Of a stretch of DNA of 12,320 bases, positions 1-8,101 are shown piece by piece. A program made the position numbers and the translations under genes. The notes beneath the pieces were generated by a model. It did no database searches, had not been told where the DNA came from, and saw only the letters and a list, made by a program, of their open reading frames with translations. Source of the DNA: Spirosoma fluviale (lineage in GTDB: Bacteria; Bacteroidota; Bacteroidia; Cytophagales; Spirosomataceae); assembly GCA_945860325.1 (NCBI GenBank), contig CAMARL010000044.1:1-12320 (forward strand), written 5' to 3'. Every line of letters begins with the position of its first letter. The stretch's first letter is position 1.

Positions 1-2
1 TT

Positions 3-2837
3 TTAGTATTTAGTTTTGTAGGATATGAGTCACAGGAAGTGCTTGTAGGAAATAGAACCAACTTGAATTTAACATTAAAGTTAGACAATAAAGCATTAGA
101 AGAGGTGGTGGTAGTCGGTTATGGTGTGCAGAGAAAAAAAGATCTTACAGGGGCTGTTTCAACTGTAAATGCCGACATGTTTAAAGAGCGAAAAGAAACG
201 CAGGTGTCGCAGGCTTTACAAGGGGCAATGTCAGGGGTTTTTGTTTCTAGAAATGGTGGCAATGGTTCTATGGGTGGAGCAACCATTAGGATTCGAGGAA
301 TTACTACGATCGGTAATTCTAATCCTTTAGTTATTGTAGATGGTGTACCTGTAGCGGATGTTAATCAAGTAAACCCTAATGATATTGAATCTCTTACTGT
401 TTTAAAAGATGCAGCATCTGCTTCAATCTATGGTTCTAGAGCTGCTTCGGGGGTTATTGTGATTACGACTAAAAGAGCTAAAAATGACCAAGCATCTATT
501 CAATATAGCTATGAAAATGGCATTGATACTCCCACACAATTGCCTGATTACATGCGTTCACTTAGATACATGGAACTTGTCAATGAACTTCGTTGGAACG
601 ATGCGGGCAATGGCGCAAATAAATTTCCGACATTTAGCCAAGATTTGATTAAGGATTACAACCAAAAAAATCTGTCAGACCCAGACAAATACCCAGATAC
701 GGATTGGATGTCTTTGACGCTTAAAAAAATAGCTCCACGTGAGGCTCACAGTAAAAGTGTTATAGGTGGCTCCAAATTCGTAAAATCGAGTGCTTCGCTT
801 CGCTATGAAAAAATTGGTGGTTTTTATGACAACAAAGACTATGGGCGTATTTTTATGCGGTCAAACAATGATTTCACTATCAATAAATATATAGGTGGAA
901 ATGTTGATATTAACTTTAAAAGAACTAATACAACCGATCCTACTGCGAACGATCCTCTAGGAAGGGTACGTGTTTCTTCACCAATTTATCCTGCCCTTTG
1001 GGCTGATGGTAGAATTGCAGATGGGAAAGCAGGTGAAAACGTTTATGCAAAAGTGAGGTATGGTGGTAAAGATCAAAATAATTACAATCAAATAGGTGGT
1101 AGAATTGGCTTAGATATCAAACCTTTAGATGGGCTAAAATTATCAGCTATTCTTGCGCCAATTTTTGATTTTGATTACCAAAAAAGATTTAATCAAAAAG
1201 TTGATGCCTATGCTTCAAACGATCCAAATCAGTTTGTGGCCACGTTGATAAGCGGTGGTCTTACTACACGTTTGGATGAAAATCGTTCCACTGGTATTAA
1301 TCTTACTACTCAATTGTTAGGAAATTATCTTAAAACTATTGGTAACCATGACTTTACATTTTTGGTCGGCTACGAAAACTTCTATTCTAAGTCCGAATCT
1401 GTGGGTGCATCCCGTGACCAATTTCTTTTCGATACGTATCCTTATTTAAACCAAGGACCTGCTGCTTTCAGAGATAACTTCGGATCAGCATTTGAGACTG
1501 CCTATCGTTCATATTTTGGACGCATAACCTACAGTTATAAGGATAAATATTTGGTTCAGGCCAATGTTCGTCGTGACGGATCTTCACGTTTCAATGAAGC
1601 ATATCGTTGGGGTGTTTTTCCATCTATTTCTGCCGGATGGGTGGTAAGTGAGGAATCTTTTATGAAAAATCAAGATGTAGTTTCTTTTCTTAAATTTCGC
1701 GCGTCTTGGGGATCTTTGGGTAATGAGCGAATCGGTAATTATCCGTCAATTGGTATAATGAACTTCAGTAATGCATTGTTCTTTCAAAATAATTTGGTTT
1801 CAGCCCAGCAAACGGCTGCACAAGGTCAGTACGCAATTAAAGATATTTCTTGGGAAAAAACAGGTTCGACAGATATCGGAGTTGATGCATATTTCTTGAA
1901 AAATCGGCTAAGGCTAACTGTAGATGGCTACTATAAAGAAACTAAAGATATGCTCTTGGCTTTGCAAATTCCCATTTTTGTTGGATTTGAGAATCCAAAC
2001 CAAAATACTGGAATTATGACTACCCAAGGCTTGGATTTAGACCTTGGTTGGACAGATAATATTGGAATATTAAAATATTCTCTATCAGCTAATCTTTCAC
2101 AATTCAAATCAACCATGGGTGATTTAGGAGGAACCGAGTTTGTTGGTGATAAGATCAAAAAATTGGGAAGTGAGTTTGATGAATGGTATGGTTACCGGGC
2201 GGCGGGTATTTTCCAAAACCAAGAAGATGTCAATAAATCACCCAAATTGAGCAGTAACGTAAAAGTAGGAGATATGAAATATACGGATATAAGTGGACCC
2301 AATGGCGTCCCTGATGGAAAAATATCTCCTGAATATGATCGAGTGTTGTTAGGTGGTTCACTACCTCAGTGGATGTATGGGGGTAATATTAAATTAGATT
2401 ATCAAGGATTTGACTTGGGTATCACCTTCCAAGGTATTGGGCAACAGGCGGTTTCTAATCTTTCTTTTACTGACTATAATGCTGAGAACTGGGGCGTATT
2501 TCCAGTTTATCTTGATGGGGGAAATACTTGGAGTGTTAACAACACTGCAGAGCAAAACGTAGCTGCGAAATATCCAAGATTTACGGAAACCAACAAAGGG
2601 TTGAACCGGGCTTTATCTGATTTTTGGTTGTTTAATGGTGGTTATTTTAGATTGAAAAATGTCACATTAGGTTATAGTGTGCCTTCCAAAATTTCAAAAA
2701 AAATCATGTCAAATAACATTCGGTTTTATGTGAATGCTACAGATATTTTCAGTGTCAATAATTACCTTAAAGGCTGGGATCCAGAAGGTATCGGAACAGT
2801 ATCAACTATTATGGGTGGTTTTAATATTGGTTTTTAA
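3..2837 (+). CDS. SusC/RagA-family TonB-dependent outer-membrane transporter, 5' partial
   Basis: Outer-membrane beta-barrel that, with its SusD partner, imports oligomeric nutrients using TonB energy. The frame is open to the left edge: the first visible residues (LVFSFVGYESQEV) are the end of the carboxypeptidase-regulatory-like N-terminal domain typical of SusC. The signal peptide and true start therefore lie upstream, and the GTG at 39 is only an internal codon. Of 944 visible residues, about 32-41 carry the TonB-box-like EEVVVVGYG. The plug domain follows (QVSQALQGAMSGV, then IRIRGITTIGNSNPLVIVDG) and ends in the hallmark SIYGSRAASGVIVITTKR near residues 141-158. The remainder is barrel, finishing in aromatic FNIGF as outer-membrane barrels do. 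It sits 19 nt upstream of the SusD gene, surely co-transcribed. Family assignment is very secure; the substrate cannot be read from sequence. Confidence 0.96.
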   Translation, partial: LVFSFVGYESQEVLVGNRTNLNLTLKLDNKALEEVVVVGYGVQRKKDLTGAVSTVNADMFKERKETQVSQALQGAMSGVFVSRNGGNGSMGGATIRIRGITTIGNSNPLVIVDGVPVADVNQVNPNDIESLTVLKDAASASIYGSRAASGVIVITTKRAKNDQASIQYSYENGIDTPTQLPDYMRSLRYMELVNELRWNDAGNGANKFPTFSQDLIKDYNQKNLSDPDKYPDTDWMSLTLKKIAPREAHSKSVIGGSKFVKSSASLRYEKIGGFYDNKDYGRIFMRSNNDFTINKYIGGNVDINFKRTNTTDPTANDPLGRVRVSSPIYPALWADGRIADGKAGENVYAKVRYGGKDQNNYNQIGGRIGLDIKPLDGLKLSAILAPIFDFDYQKRFNQKVDAYASNDPNQFVATLISGGLTTRLDENRSTGINLTTQLLGNYLKTIGNHDFTFLVGYENFYSKSESVGASRDQFLFDTYPYLNQGPAAFRDNFGSAFETAYRSYFGRITYSYKDKYLVQANVRRDGSSRFNEAYRWGVFPSISAGWVVSEESFMKNQDVVSFLKFRASWGSLGNERIGNYPSIGIMNFSNALFFQNNLVSAQQTAAQGQYAIKDISWEKTGSTDIGVDAYFLKNRLRLTVDGYYKETKDMLLALQIPIFVGFENPNQNTGIMTTQGLDLDLGWTDNIGILKYSLSANLSQFKSTMGDLGGTEFVGDKIKKLGSEFDEWYGYRAAGIFQNQEDVNKSPKLSSNVKVGDMKYTDISGPNGVPDGKISPEYDRVLLGGSLPQWMYGGNIKLDYQGFDLGITFQGIGQQAVSNLSFTDYNAENWGVFPVYLDGGNTWSVNNTAEQNVAAKYPRFTETNKGLNRALSDFWLFNGGYFRLKNVTLGYSVPSKISKKIMSNNIRFYVNATDIFSVNNYLKGWDPEGIGTVSTIMGGFNIGF

Positions 2838-2856
2838 TTCTTTAATTCTAAATATC

Positions 2857-4566
2857 ATGAGAAAAAAAATATACAGTGCAGTGCTTGGGTTAATTTTATT
2901 AGCTTCCTGCCAAAATTCACTTGATTTATATCCATTAGCAGAGCCATCTGCAGAAAAATGGTATTCCAATGAAACTGAAATTCAACTCGCGCTAAACGAC
3001 CTTTATCGAATTGATTGGTGGCAATGGGACGAAGATGGCACTAATAATAGTTTTCTATCCGATGATGGGTTTTATCGTCAAGCACTTTCAGAAATAAAGG
3101 CTGGAACGGTAACAAGTCAATCAAGTTTTTCTACAACTTTATGGAGAAATTCTTACAAGGCAATTGCCAGAGCAAATCGTGCTATTTCTGCCTTAAATAG
3201 TTCAGAAACTAAAAGTAAAGTGTCACAAGCTAAATTGGATGTGTATTTGGCAGAAGCTAGGCTGCATCGAGCTGCACAATATTCTAAATTGGTGAATAAA
3301 TTTGGAGATGTGGTCTATAGTGACAATGTAATTAGTATTGAAGATGCATACTCTAAAGGCAGAACGAATAAGAAGGAAGTAACGGCTAAAATTTATGAAG
3401 ACTTTGATTTTGCCATCAAATTCTTGCCCACATCTTATGCTGCTTCAGCTTTAAAAAGAGCATCTAAAGGAGTTGCGATGGCTTTAAAAGCCCGTCATGC
3501 TTTGTACGAAAAAGATTATAAAATTGCAGCAGATGCGGCGAAGGCATGCATGGATTTGAATCAATACACATTGCATTCAGATTATGCTAATCTATTTTTG
3601 CAAAGTACCAAAAACTCAAAAGAGATAATTTTTTCTATTCCACGTTCATTAGAGTTGAAAGTAACACTTGGTCCAACATCTGATAAAATAACTAGAAACT
3701 CGGGAGGTTTTGCCGCAGCAAATCCGACTTGGGATTTGTTTTGTGCTTACTTATGTACCGACGGAAATACAATTGATAAGTCTCCACTTTATGATCCTCG
3801 TAACCCATTCAAAAATAGGGATCCTAGGTGTACGGCTACGATTGTTGAATTTGGACAACCGCATTTAGGATTTATTTATGACCCCAATCCTTATGCGCTC
3901 CAAGTAACAAGGATCAGCAGTAATACCAAAGTTACTAATAATGATAACCGAGCTAATGCTCAATTTGCCTCTTTTAATGGATTGGTTTGGAAAAAGGGTA
4001 TTGATGACTCTTGGTTACTAAATGGTCGATTGATTGAACCAGAGCATGTTATCATTCGATATGCCGATGTTCTGTTGATGTATGCTGAAGCAAAAATTGA
4101 GTTAAACGAAATTGATAAATCTGTTTTAGACGCCATTAATTCGGTAAGAGCGAGGGCATATAAGGTAGCTTTAACGGATGCGACATATCCTTCAATCAAA
4201 GGTAATAATCAAGTAGAACTTCGTAAACAACTCCGCATGGAACGTAGAATGGAGTTGGCCTCAGAAGGGTTAAGGTATATGGACATTGTGCGATGGAAAT
4301 TGGCAGAAAAAGTGCTTACGCGACCTATTTATGGTATGCTAGACCCCATTGATTTAAGAACAAAAGTGATTGATAAAAATCTTTGGTTTTTCGCAGGCAC
4401 ACCTAAAATTGATGAAGATGGGATTCCTGATTTTAGTGATATGGAGAAAACAGGACTTATTCGAAATTTAGTACCAACTACTTGGAATAATCGCCAATAT
4501 TTATGGCCAATTCCAACTCAGGAAATTCAGATTAATAAGAATATGAAACAAAATGAGGGGTATTAA
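2857..4566 (+). CDS. SusD/RagB-family nutrient-binding outer-membrane lipoprotein
   Basis: Surface lipoprotein that caps the SusC barrel and captures ligand for it. The protein is 569 aa, normal for the family. A lipoprotein signal peptide (MRKKIYSAVLGLILLASC) puts the lipidated cysteine at residue 18. SusD hallmarks are an N-terminal TPR-like helical region (about 95-235, with WRNSYKAIARANRAI and LAEARLHRAAQYSKLVNKFGD), IIRYADVLLMYAEAKIEL at about 399-416, RMERRMELASEGLRYMDIVRW at about 460-480, and the C-terminal YLWPIPTQEIQINKNMKQNEGY. The frame is open back to 2734 inside the susC gene, but the ATG at 2857 is preferred because it directly precedes the lipoprotein signal. Several Trp residues near the N-terminus (WWQW, 54-57) could contribute to carbohydrate stacking (inference). 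A 92-nt gap separates it from the next gene. It contains only a weak TACC-TTTT-GGTA hairpin at 4592-4603, so read-through is likely. Confidence 0.95.
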   Translation: MRKKIYSAVLGLILLASCQNSLDLYPLAEPSAEKWYSNETEIQLALNDLYRIDWWQWDEDGTNNSFLSDDGFYRQALSEIKAGTVTSQSSFSTTLWRNSYKAIARANRAISALNSSETKSKVSQAKLDVYLAEARLHRAAQYSKLVNKFGDVVYSDNVISIEDAYSKGRTNKKEVTAKIYEDFDFAIKFLPTSYAASALKRASKGVAMALKARHALYEKDYKIAADAAKACMDLNQYTLHSDYANLFLQSTKNSKEIIFSIPRSLELKVTLGPTSDKITRNSGGFAAANPTWDLFCAYLCTDGNTIDKSPLYDPRNPFKNRDPRCTATIVEFGQPHLGFIYDPNPYALQVTRISSNTKVTNNDNRANAQFASFNGLVWKKGIDDSWLLNGRLIEPEHVIIRYADVLLMYAEAKIELNEIDKSVLDAINSVRARAYKVALTDATYPSIKGNNQVELRKQLRMERRMELASEGLRYMDIVRWKLAEKVLTRPIYGMLDPIDLRTKVIDKNLWFFAGTPKIDEDGIPDFSDMEKTGLIRNLVPTTWNNRQYLWPIPTQEIQINKNMKQNEGY

Positions 4567-4658
4567 TCCCTCAAAATATAAACTTACTTAATACCTTTTG
4601 GTAGGCTTATATTAATACAACAAATACTTAATGTTTTAATTTTTTTTAAAAATATCGT

Positions 4659-6590
4659 ATGAAAAGGAGAGAATTTATGGGCTTTGTTGGCAACACTAGC
4701 CTTTGTTTATTAGCTAGTCAATTTCCACTTTTAGCTCAAAATAAATCTAAAGTTGCTGCTCAAGAATTCGTTTTTGTGGAGGCGGAACAATTTGCGAATC
4801 ATGGGGGTTGGGAATTAGACCAACAATCTATGGAGCAAATGGGCTCTCCTTATTTATTAGCCCATGGATTAGGAATACCCGTTAAAGATGCCACCACAGA
4901 AATTAAATTTCCTGCGGCTGGGACTTACCGAGTATGGGTTCGGACTAGAGATTGGGTTGCCCCATGGAATGCTCCAGGTGCGCCTGGAAAGTTCCAACTA
5001 AAAATTAATGGCAAAGCGCTCAAAGAAACGTTTGGGACTAAAAGTGCCACTTGGCACTGGCATGACGGCGGAATGGTGAAAGTTGGCACCCAAGCAAAAT
5101 TAGCCTTACACGATCTAACCGGTTTTGAAGGTCGCTGTGAAGCCATATTATTCTGCAAAGATCCAGCATTTAAACCCAGCAACGACGTAGCGGCATTGAC
5201 TAAATTTCGTCGCCAATTATTGGGCTTGCCCGAAAATCCAGCAGATGGAGGTCAATTTGATTTAATTGTTTCAGGTGGAGGATTAGCCGGAACTTGTGCG
5301 GCTATCGCGGCGGCCAGAAACGGGGTTAAAGTGGCCCTAATTCAAGACCGACCAGTACTTGGCGGCAATGGAAGTTCGGAAGTAAGGGTTTGGCCGGAGG
5401 GGCATACCAACAAAGATTTGTTCCCACATATAGGGGACATCGTTAATGAAATTCTGCCCCCTATTAAGAAGGGAAATGGACAAGTGTTTAATGGCGTAGG
5501 AGCTCAATATTACGATGATGCTCGTAAAATTCAAGTGGTTAAATCAGAACCTAACATAACACTTTTACTTAATCACCGAGTGATTAAAGTGGAAACCGAA
5601 GGAGACGAGATTAAATCTCTTCTGATTCAAAGTACCTTGACTTCTCGTCAATCCCGCTTGACTGGCAATTTGTTTGCCGACTGTACCGGCGATGCATCCA
5701 TCGGGTTTAAGGCGGGTGCCGACTATGAATACAAGGTTGAGAATTTAATGGGACGTACGAATTTGTTTAATGTTTTGGATACGACCAATAAAGAAGAGGT
5801 GCTTGCCTGTGAATGTAAAGACAAGAGTGCATTGGCACTTAAATGCGATATTGGAGATTATAATCAACCATTCCCACGTTGCCCTTGGGCACTGGATTTA
5901 TCTGATAAACCTTTCCCAGGAAGAAAAGGAGTGAAGACTTTTGGGAAGGAAGGCTTGCAGTCGTTTGCCAACATGTGGTATTGGGAAAGTGGGTTTGATA
6001 AGGATCAGGTAAACCAAATAGAATTGATTCGGGATCATAATTTTAGGGCTATGTATGGCGCTTGGGATGTGATTAAAAATGTAGATAAAATGTATCCAAA
6101 ACACCGTTTGGGTTGGTCTGCTTTTATTGCCGGAAAAAGAGAATCTCGCAGGTTGATGGGAGATATTATTTTAGATGCGGAAGACTTTAAAAAACAAAGA
6201 AAATTTGAAGATCCTGCATTTCCTTGCTCTTGGCATGTGGACTTACATTCCCCTAAAAAGGAATTCCAAAGCGGCTTCGAAAACAACGAATTTGTTGCCG
6301 ATTATACACGTGGCGTGGAATATCAATATGGAGAAGTGTATTGGGCGCCTTACCGAACCTTGTATAGCCGCAACATTAAAAATCTGTTCATGGCAGGTCG
6401 CTGCATTAGCGTTTCTAAGTCGGGACTGGGTCCTGTGCGCGTGATGAAAACTTGTGGAATGATGGGTGAAATCGTAGGCAAGGCGGCTTCTATTTGCATT
6501 AAAAATTCGACGAACCCGAGAGGCGTTTATACGAATCACATAAAAGAATTACACCTTTTAATGCAAAAAGCAGGGACGGCAAGGGCTTAA
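4659..6590 (+). CDS. Exported FAD-dependent oxidoreductase (FAD_oxidored, PF12831-like) with N-terminal beta-sandwich domain
   Basis: Flavin oxidoreductase of 643 aa, predicted periplasmic. The N-terminus MKRREFMGFVGN, followed by a hydrophobic stretch ending near FPLLAQ (about 22-27), resembles a twin-arginine signal, which would fit export of a folded FAD protein. Residues ~36-167 form a beta-sandwich-like domain (FVEAEQF, MGSPYLLAHGLG, GTYRVWVRTRDW, LALHDLTGF) commonly attached to this family. The FAD Rossmann motif is VSGGGLAGTCAAIAAARNG at 204-222, followed by GGNGSSEVR. Further family blocks are DCTGDA (341-346), AGKRESRRLMGD (491-502) and NLFMAGRCISVSKSGLGPVR (575-594). The start was chosen at 4659. 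A GGAG lies before the in-frame ATG at 4677, but that start would delete the RR motif, and the GGAG is explained by the Lys-Arg-Arg-Glu codons. The next gene begins 10 nt after its stop, so the two are tightly coupled. The oxidised substrate is unknown; a sugar hydroxyl is plausible from the SusC/SusD context (inference). Confidence 0.9.
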   Translation: MKRREFMGFVGNTSLCLLASQFPLLAQNKSKVAAQEFVFVEAEQFANHGGWELDQQSMEQMGSPYLLAHGLGIPVKDATTEIKFPAAGTYRVWVRTRDWVAPWNAPGAPGKFQLKINGKALKETFGTKSATWHWHDGGMVKVGTQAKLALHDLTGFEGRCEAILFCKDPAFKPSNDVAALTKFRRQLLGLPENPADGGQFDLIVSGGGLAGTCAAIAAARNGVKVALIQDRPVLGGNGSSEVRVWPEGHTNKDLFPHIGDIVNEILPPIKKGNGQVFNGVGAQYYDDARKIQVVKSEPNITLLLNHRVIKVETEGDEIKSLLIQSTLTSRQSRLTGNLFADCTGDASIGFKAGADYEYKVENLMGRTNLFNVLDTTNKEEVLACECKDKSALALKCDIGDYNQPFPRCPWALDLSDKPFPGRKGVKTFGKEGLQSFANMWYWESGFDKDQVNQIELIRDHNFRAMYGAWDVIKNVDKMYPKHRLGWSAFIAGKRESRRLMGDIILDAEDFKKQRKFEDPAFPCSWHVDLHSPKKEFQSGFENNEFVADYTRGVEYQYGEVYWAPYRTLYSRNIKNLFMAGRCISVSKSGLGPVRVMKTCGMMGEIVGKAASICIKNSTNPRGVYTNHIKELHLLMQKAGTARA

Positions 6591-6600
6591 ATATTTAACC

Positions 6601-8061
6601 ATGCGAAATATAAAAATTTATTTTATTGCTCTAACTTCAATGTTAGGTTCTTTTGCTATTCAAGTATATGGACAAAACAATTCATCAGTTAGTGGAGTAT
6701 TTCCTAATTTAGCTTTGGTGGCTAACCATAGCCCACGTACTGAAGCAGGTACTGGTGGCTTAATGCCTTGGGCCAATCGGCTTTGGATAATTACATATGT
6801 CGCTCATTTATCTACATCTGGTTCAGGAACAGGCCTTTATGAAATAAATGAAAAAATGGAATTAAAGAAAAGACCAGAGAGTATTGTAGGAACATACGCT
6901 AATCGGTTTATTCATGGCCCAACGAATCAATTAATTATTGGACCATATGTTATTGATACCCTAGGTAATGTCAGGGTGATTGAAGGTTTAAAAAACTTCA
7001 GATTATCAGCTACAATGGCACATTTAACAGAACCAAACAAAAAAGTATATTTTTTGTCAATGGAAGGAGAGTTTTTTGAGACTGATTTAACAACCTTAGA
7101 ATCCAAACAGCTATTTAACCTAATGAGTGAATTGGATGAACCCGTTGGTTCTAAACCCCATTTTAAATCAGGATTTACAAAGCATGGCAGGGTAGTCATT
7201 TCAAATAATAGCTATAATGAAAAAGATTATAATGGCGATTGGTCGGCGGGTCGGTTGGCAGAATGGGATGGTAAAACATGGAAAATTCTCGAAAAAACAG
7301 CATTTACAGAAGTATGGAGTGCAGGAGCATCTGGTCAACCCATGATTGCCACTGGATGGGATAAGGCATCAGTTCTTATGAAAGTTTATTTCCCATCGAT
7401 CAAAAAATGGAAAAGATATCGTCTGCCAAAAGGAAGCCGAACTTTTGATGAAACAAGTTATACCGAATGGATGCGTATAAGAGAAGTTGAAACAGAAAGA
7501 GCACTAATGGATTGTCATGGATTGTTTTATGAAATCGGATACCATACTTATGGAAATCAACTTTGGGCAATTAAACCTATTTCCTCTCACCTTCGCGTTA
7601 TTCCAGATTTTTGTAGTTGGCGCGGAATGCTTGTTTTAGGGGGAAACCAGGCAACGCCCATGCGTTTCAGTAGTGGATATGATAATAATCCATTGGCTGG
7701 ACAAGCACAGGCAGGTTTATGGTTTGGAAAAACGGATGACCTTTGGAACTTTGGCAAATTGCAGGGCGAAGGTGGCGTATGGCTTGATTCTGAAATCAAA
7801 AAAGGAATAGCCTCTGATCCATTTTTGACCTTTAATTTTAATAATAAATCTTTAAATATTTGGCATAAAAGCAATTTAGATGTGACATTTTCTGTTGAAG
7901 CGGATGTCGTGGGAGATGGAGTCTTTAAAACATTTAAAACGATTACAGTTAAAGCTGATGAAATTAAAAATATAGATTTACCAGAATCGTTTAATCCTAA
8001 ATGGATACGCTTAGTATCAAATAAAGATTGCATTGGAACCGCTTATTTTACCTTTAAATAA
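6601..8061 (+). CDS. Secreted protein of unknown function, paralogue of the downstream 828-aa protein
   Basis: I do not recognise a named family. The 486-aa product has a Sec signal peptide (MRNIKIYFIALTSMLGSFAIQVYG, cleavage near 24/25) and no lipobox, so it is probably periplasmic or secreted. The mature part is rich in short beta-strand, Trp/Tyr/Gly motifs: GTGGLMPWANRLWIITY (51-67), LIIGPYVID (111-119), GRLAEWDGKTWK (217-228), MIATGWDKASVL (248-259), MRIREVETERALMDCHGLFYE (291-311). This spacing suggests a beta-propeller-like fold (inference). The last ~70 residues (416-486) look like a separate beta-sandwich. The whole protein aligns with residues ~36-514 of the neighbouring 828-aa protein: GTGAVVPWANRLWVVTY, RPESIGGKPANRMIH and LFIGPYAIN are the counterparts. 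It follows the FAD oxidoreductase by 10 nt, so a joint role with that enzyme is likely. No catalytic signature of a known glycoside hydrolase or lyase is visible. Confidence 0.82.
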   Translation: MRNIKIYFIALTSMLGSFAIQVYGQNNSSVSGVFPNLALVANHSPRTEAGTGGLMPWANRLWIITYVAHLSTSGSGTGLYEINEKMELKKRPESIVGTYANRFIHGPTNQLIIGPYVIDTLGNVRVIEGLKNFRLSATMAHLTEPNKKVYFLSMEGEFFETDLTTLESKQLFNLMSELDEPVGSKPHFKSGFTKHGRVVISNNSYNEKDYNGDWSAGRLAEWDGKTWKILEKTAFTEVWSAGASGQPMIATGWDKASVLMKVYFPSIKKWKRYRLPKGSRTFDETSYTEWMRIREVETERALMDCHGLFYEIGYHTYGNQLWAIKPISSHLRVIPDFCSWRGMLVLGGNQATPMRFSSGYDNNPLAGQAQAGLWFGKTDDLWNFGKLQGEGGVWLDSEIKKGIASDPFLTFNFNNKSLNIWHKSNLDVTFSVEADVVGDGVFKTFKTITVKADEIKNIDLPESFNPKWIRLVSNKDCIGTAYFTFK

Positions 8062-8101
8062 ACTAGCCTCTGTGTTAATTAATTAAATAATTATTCAAAT
8101 T

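Noticed and set aside
39..41. GTG as the start codon of the SusC gene
   Set aside because: The frame stays open to position 3 and the upstream residues (LVFSFVGYESQE) are a typical end of the SusC N-terminal domain, so the real start lies outside the window.
2734..2856. 41-residue N-terminal extension of the SusD protein from an upstream start
   Set aside because: It overlaps the susC gene and would bury the lipoprotein signal peptide that begins exactly at the ATG at 2857.
4592..4603. TACC-TTTT-GGTA hairpin between the SusD and FAD oxidoreductase genes as a terminator
   Set aside because: Only four base pairs and no T tract directly after it, so it is not a convincing terminator.
4677..4679. 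Alternative start of the FAD oxidoreductase behind a GGAG
   Set aside because: It removes the twin-arginine-like motif, and the GGAG is simply part of the Lys-Arg-Arg-Glu codons. Bacteroidota starts rarely rely on Shine-Dalgarno sequences.
6243..6539. Minus-strand open frame of 98 codons, plus overlapping plus-strand frame 6175-6444
   Set aside because: Both are shadows of the conserved C-terminal FAD-binding part of the oxidoreductase.
7587..8033. 148-codon open frame on the minus strand
   Set aside because: Antisense to a well-supported gene with clear paralogue similarity on the plus strand. The encoded peptide shows no recognisable motif.
8075..8086. Palindrome TTAATTAATTAA between the two paralogue genes
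   Set aside because: Pure A/T and easily expected by chance in this AT-rich DNA.
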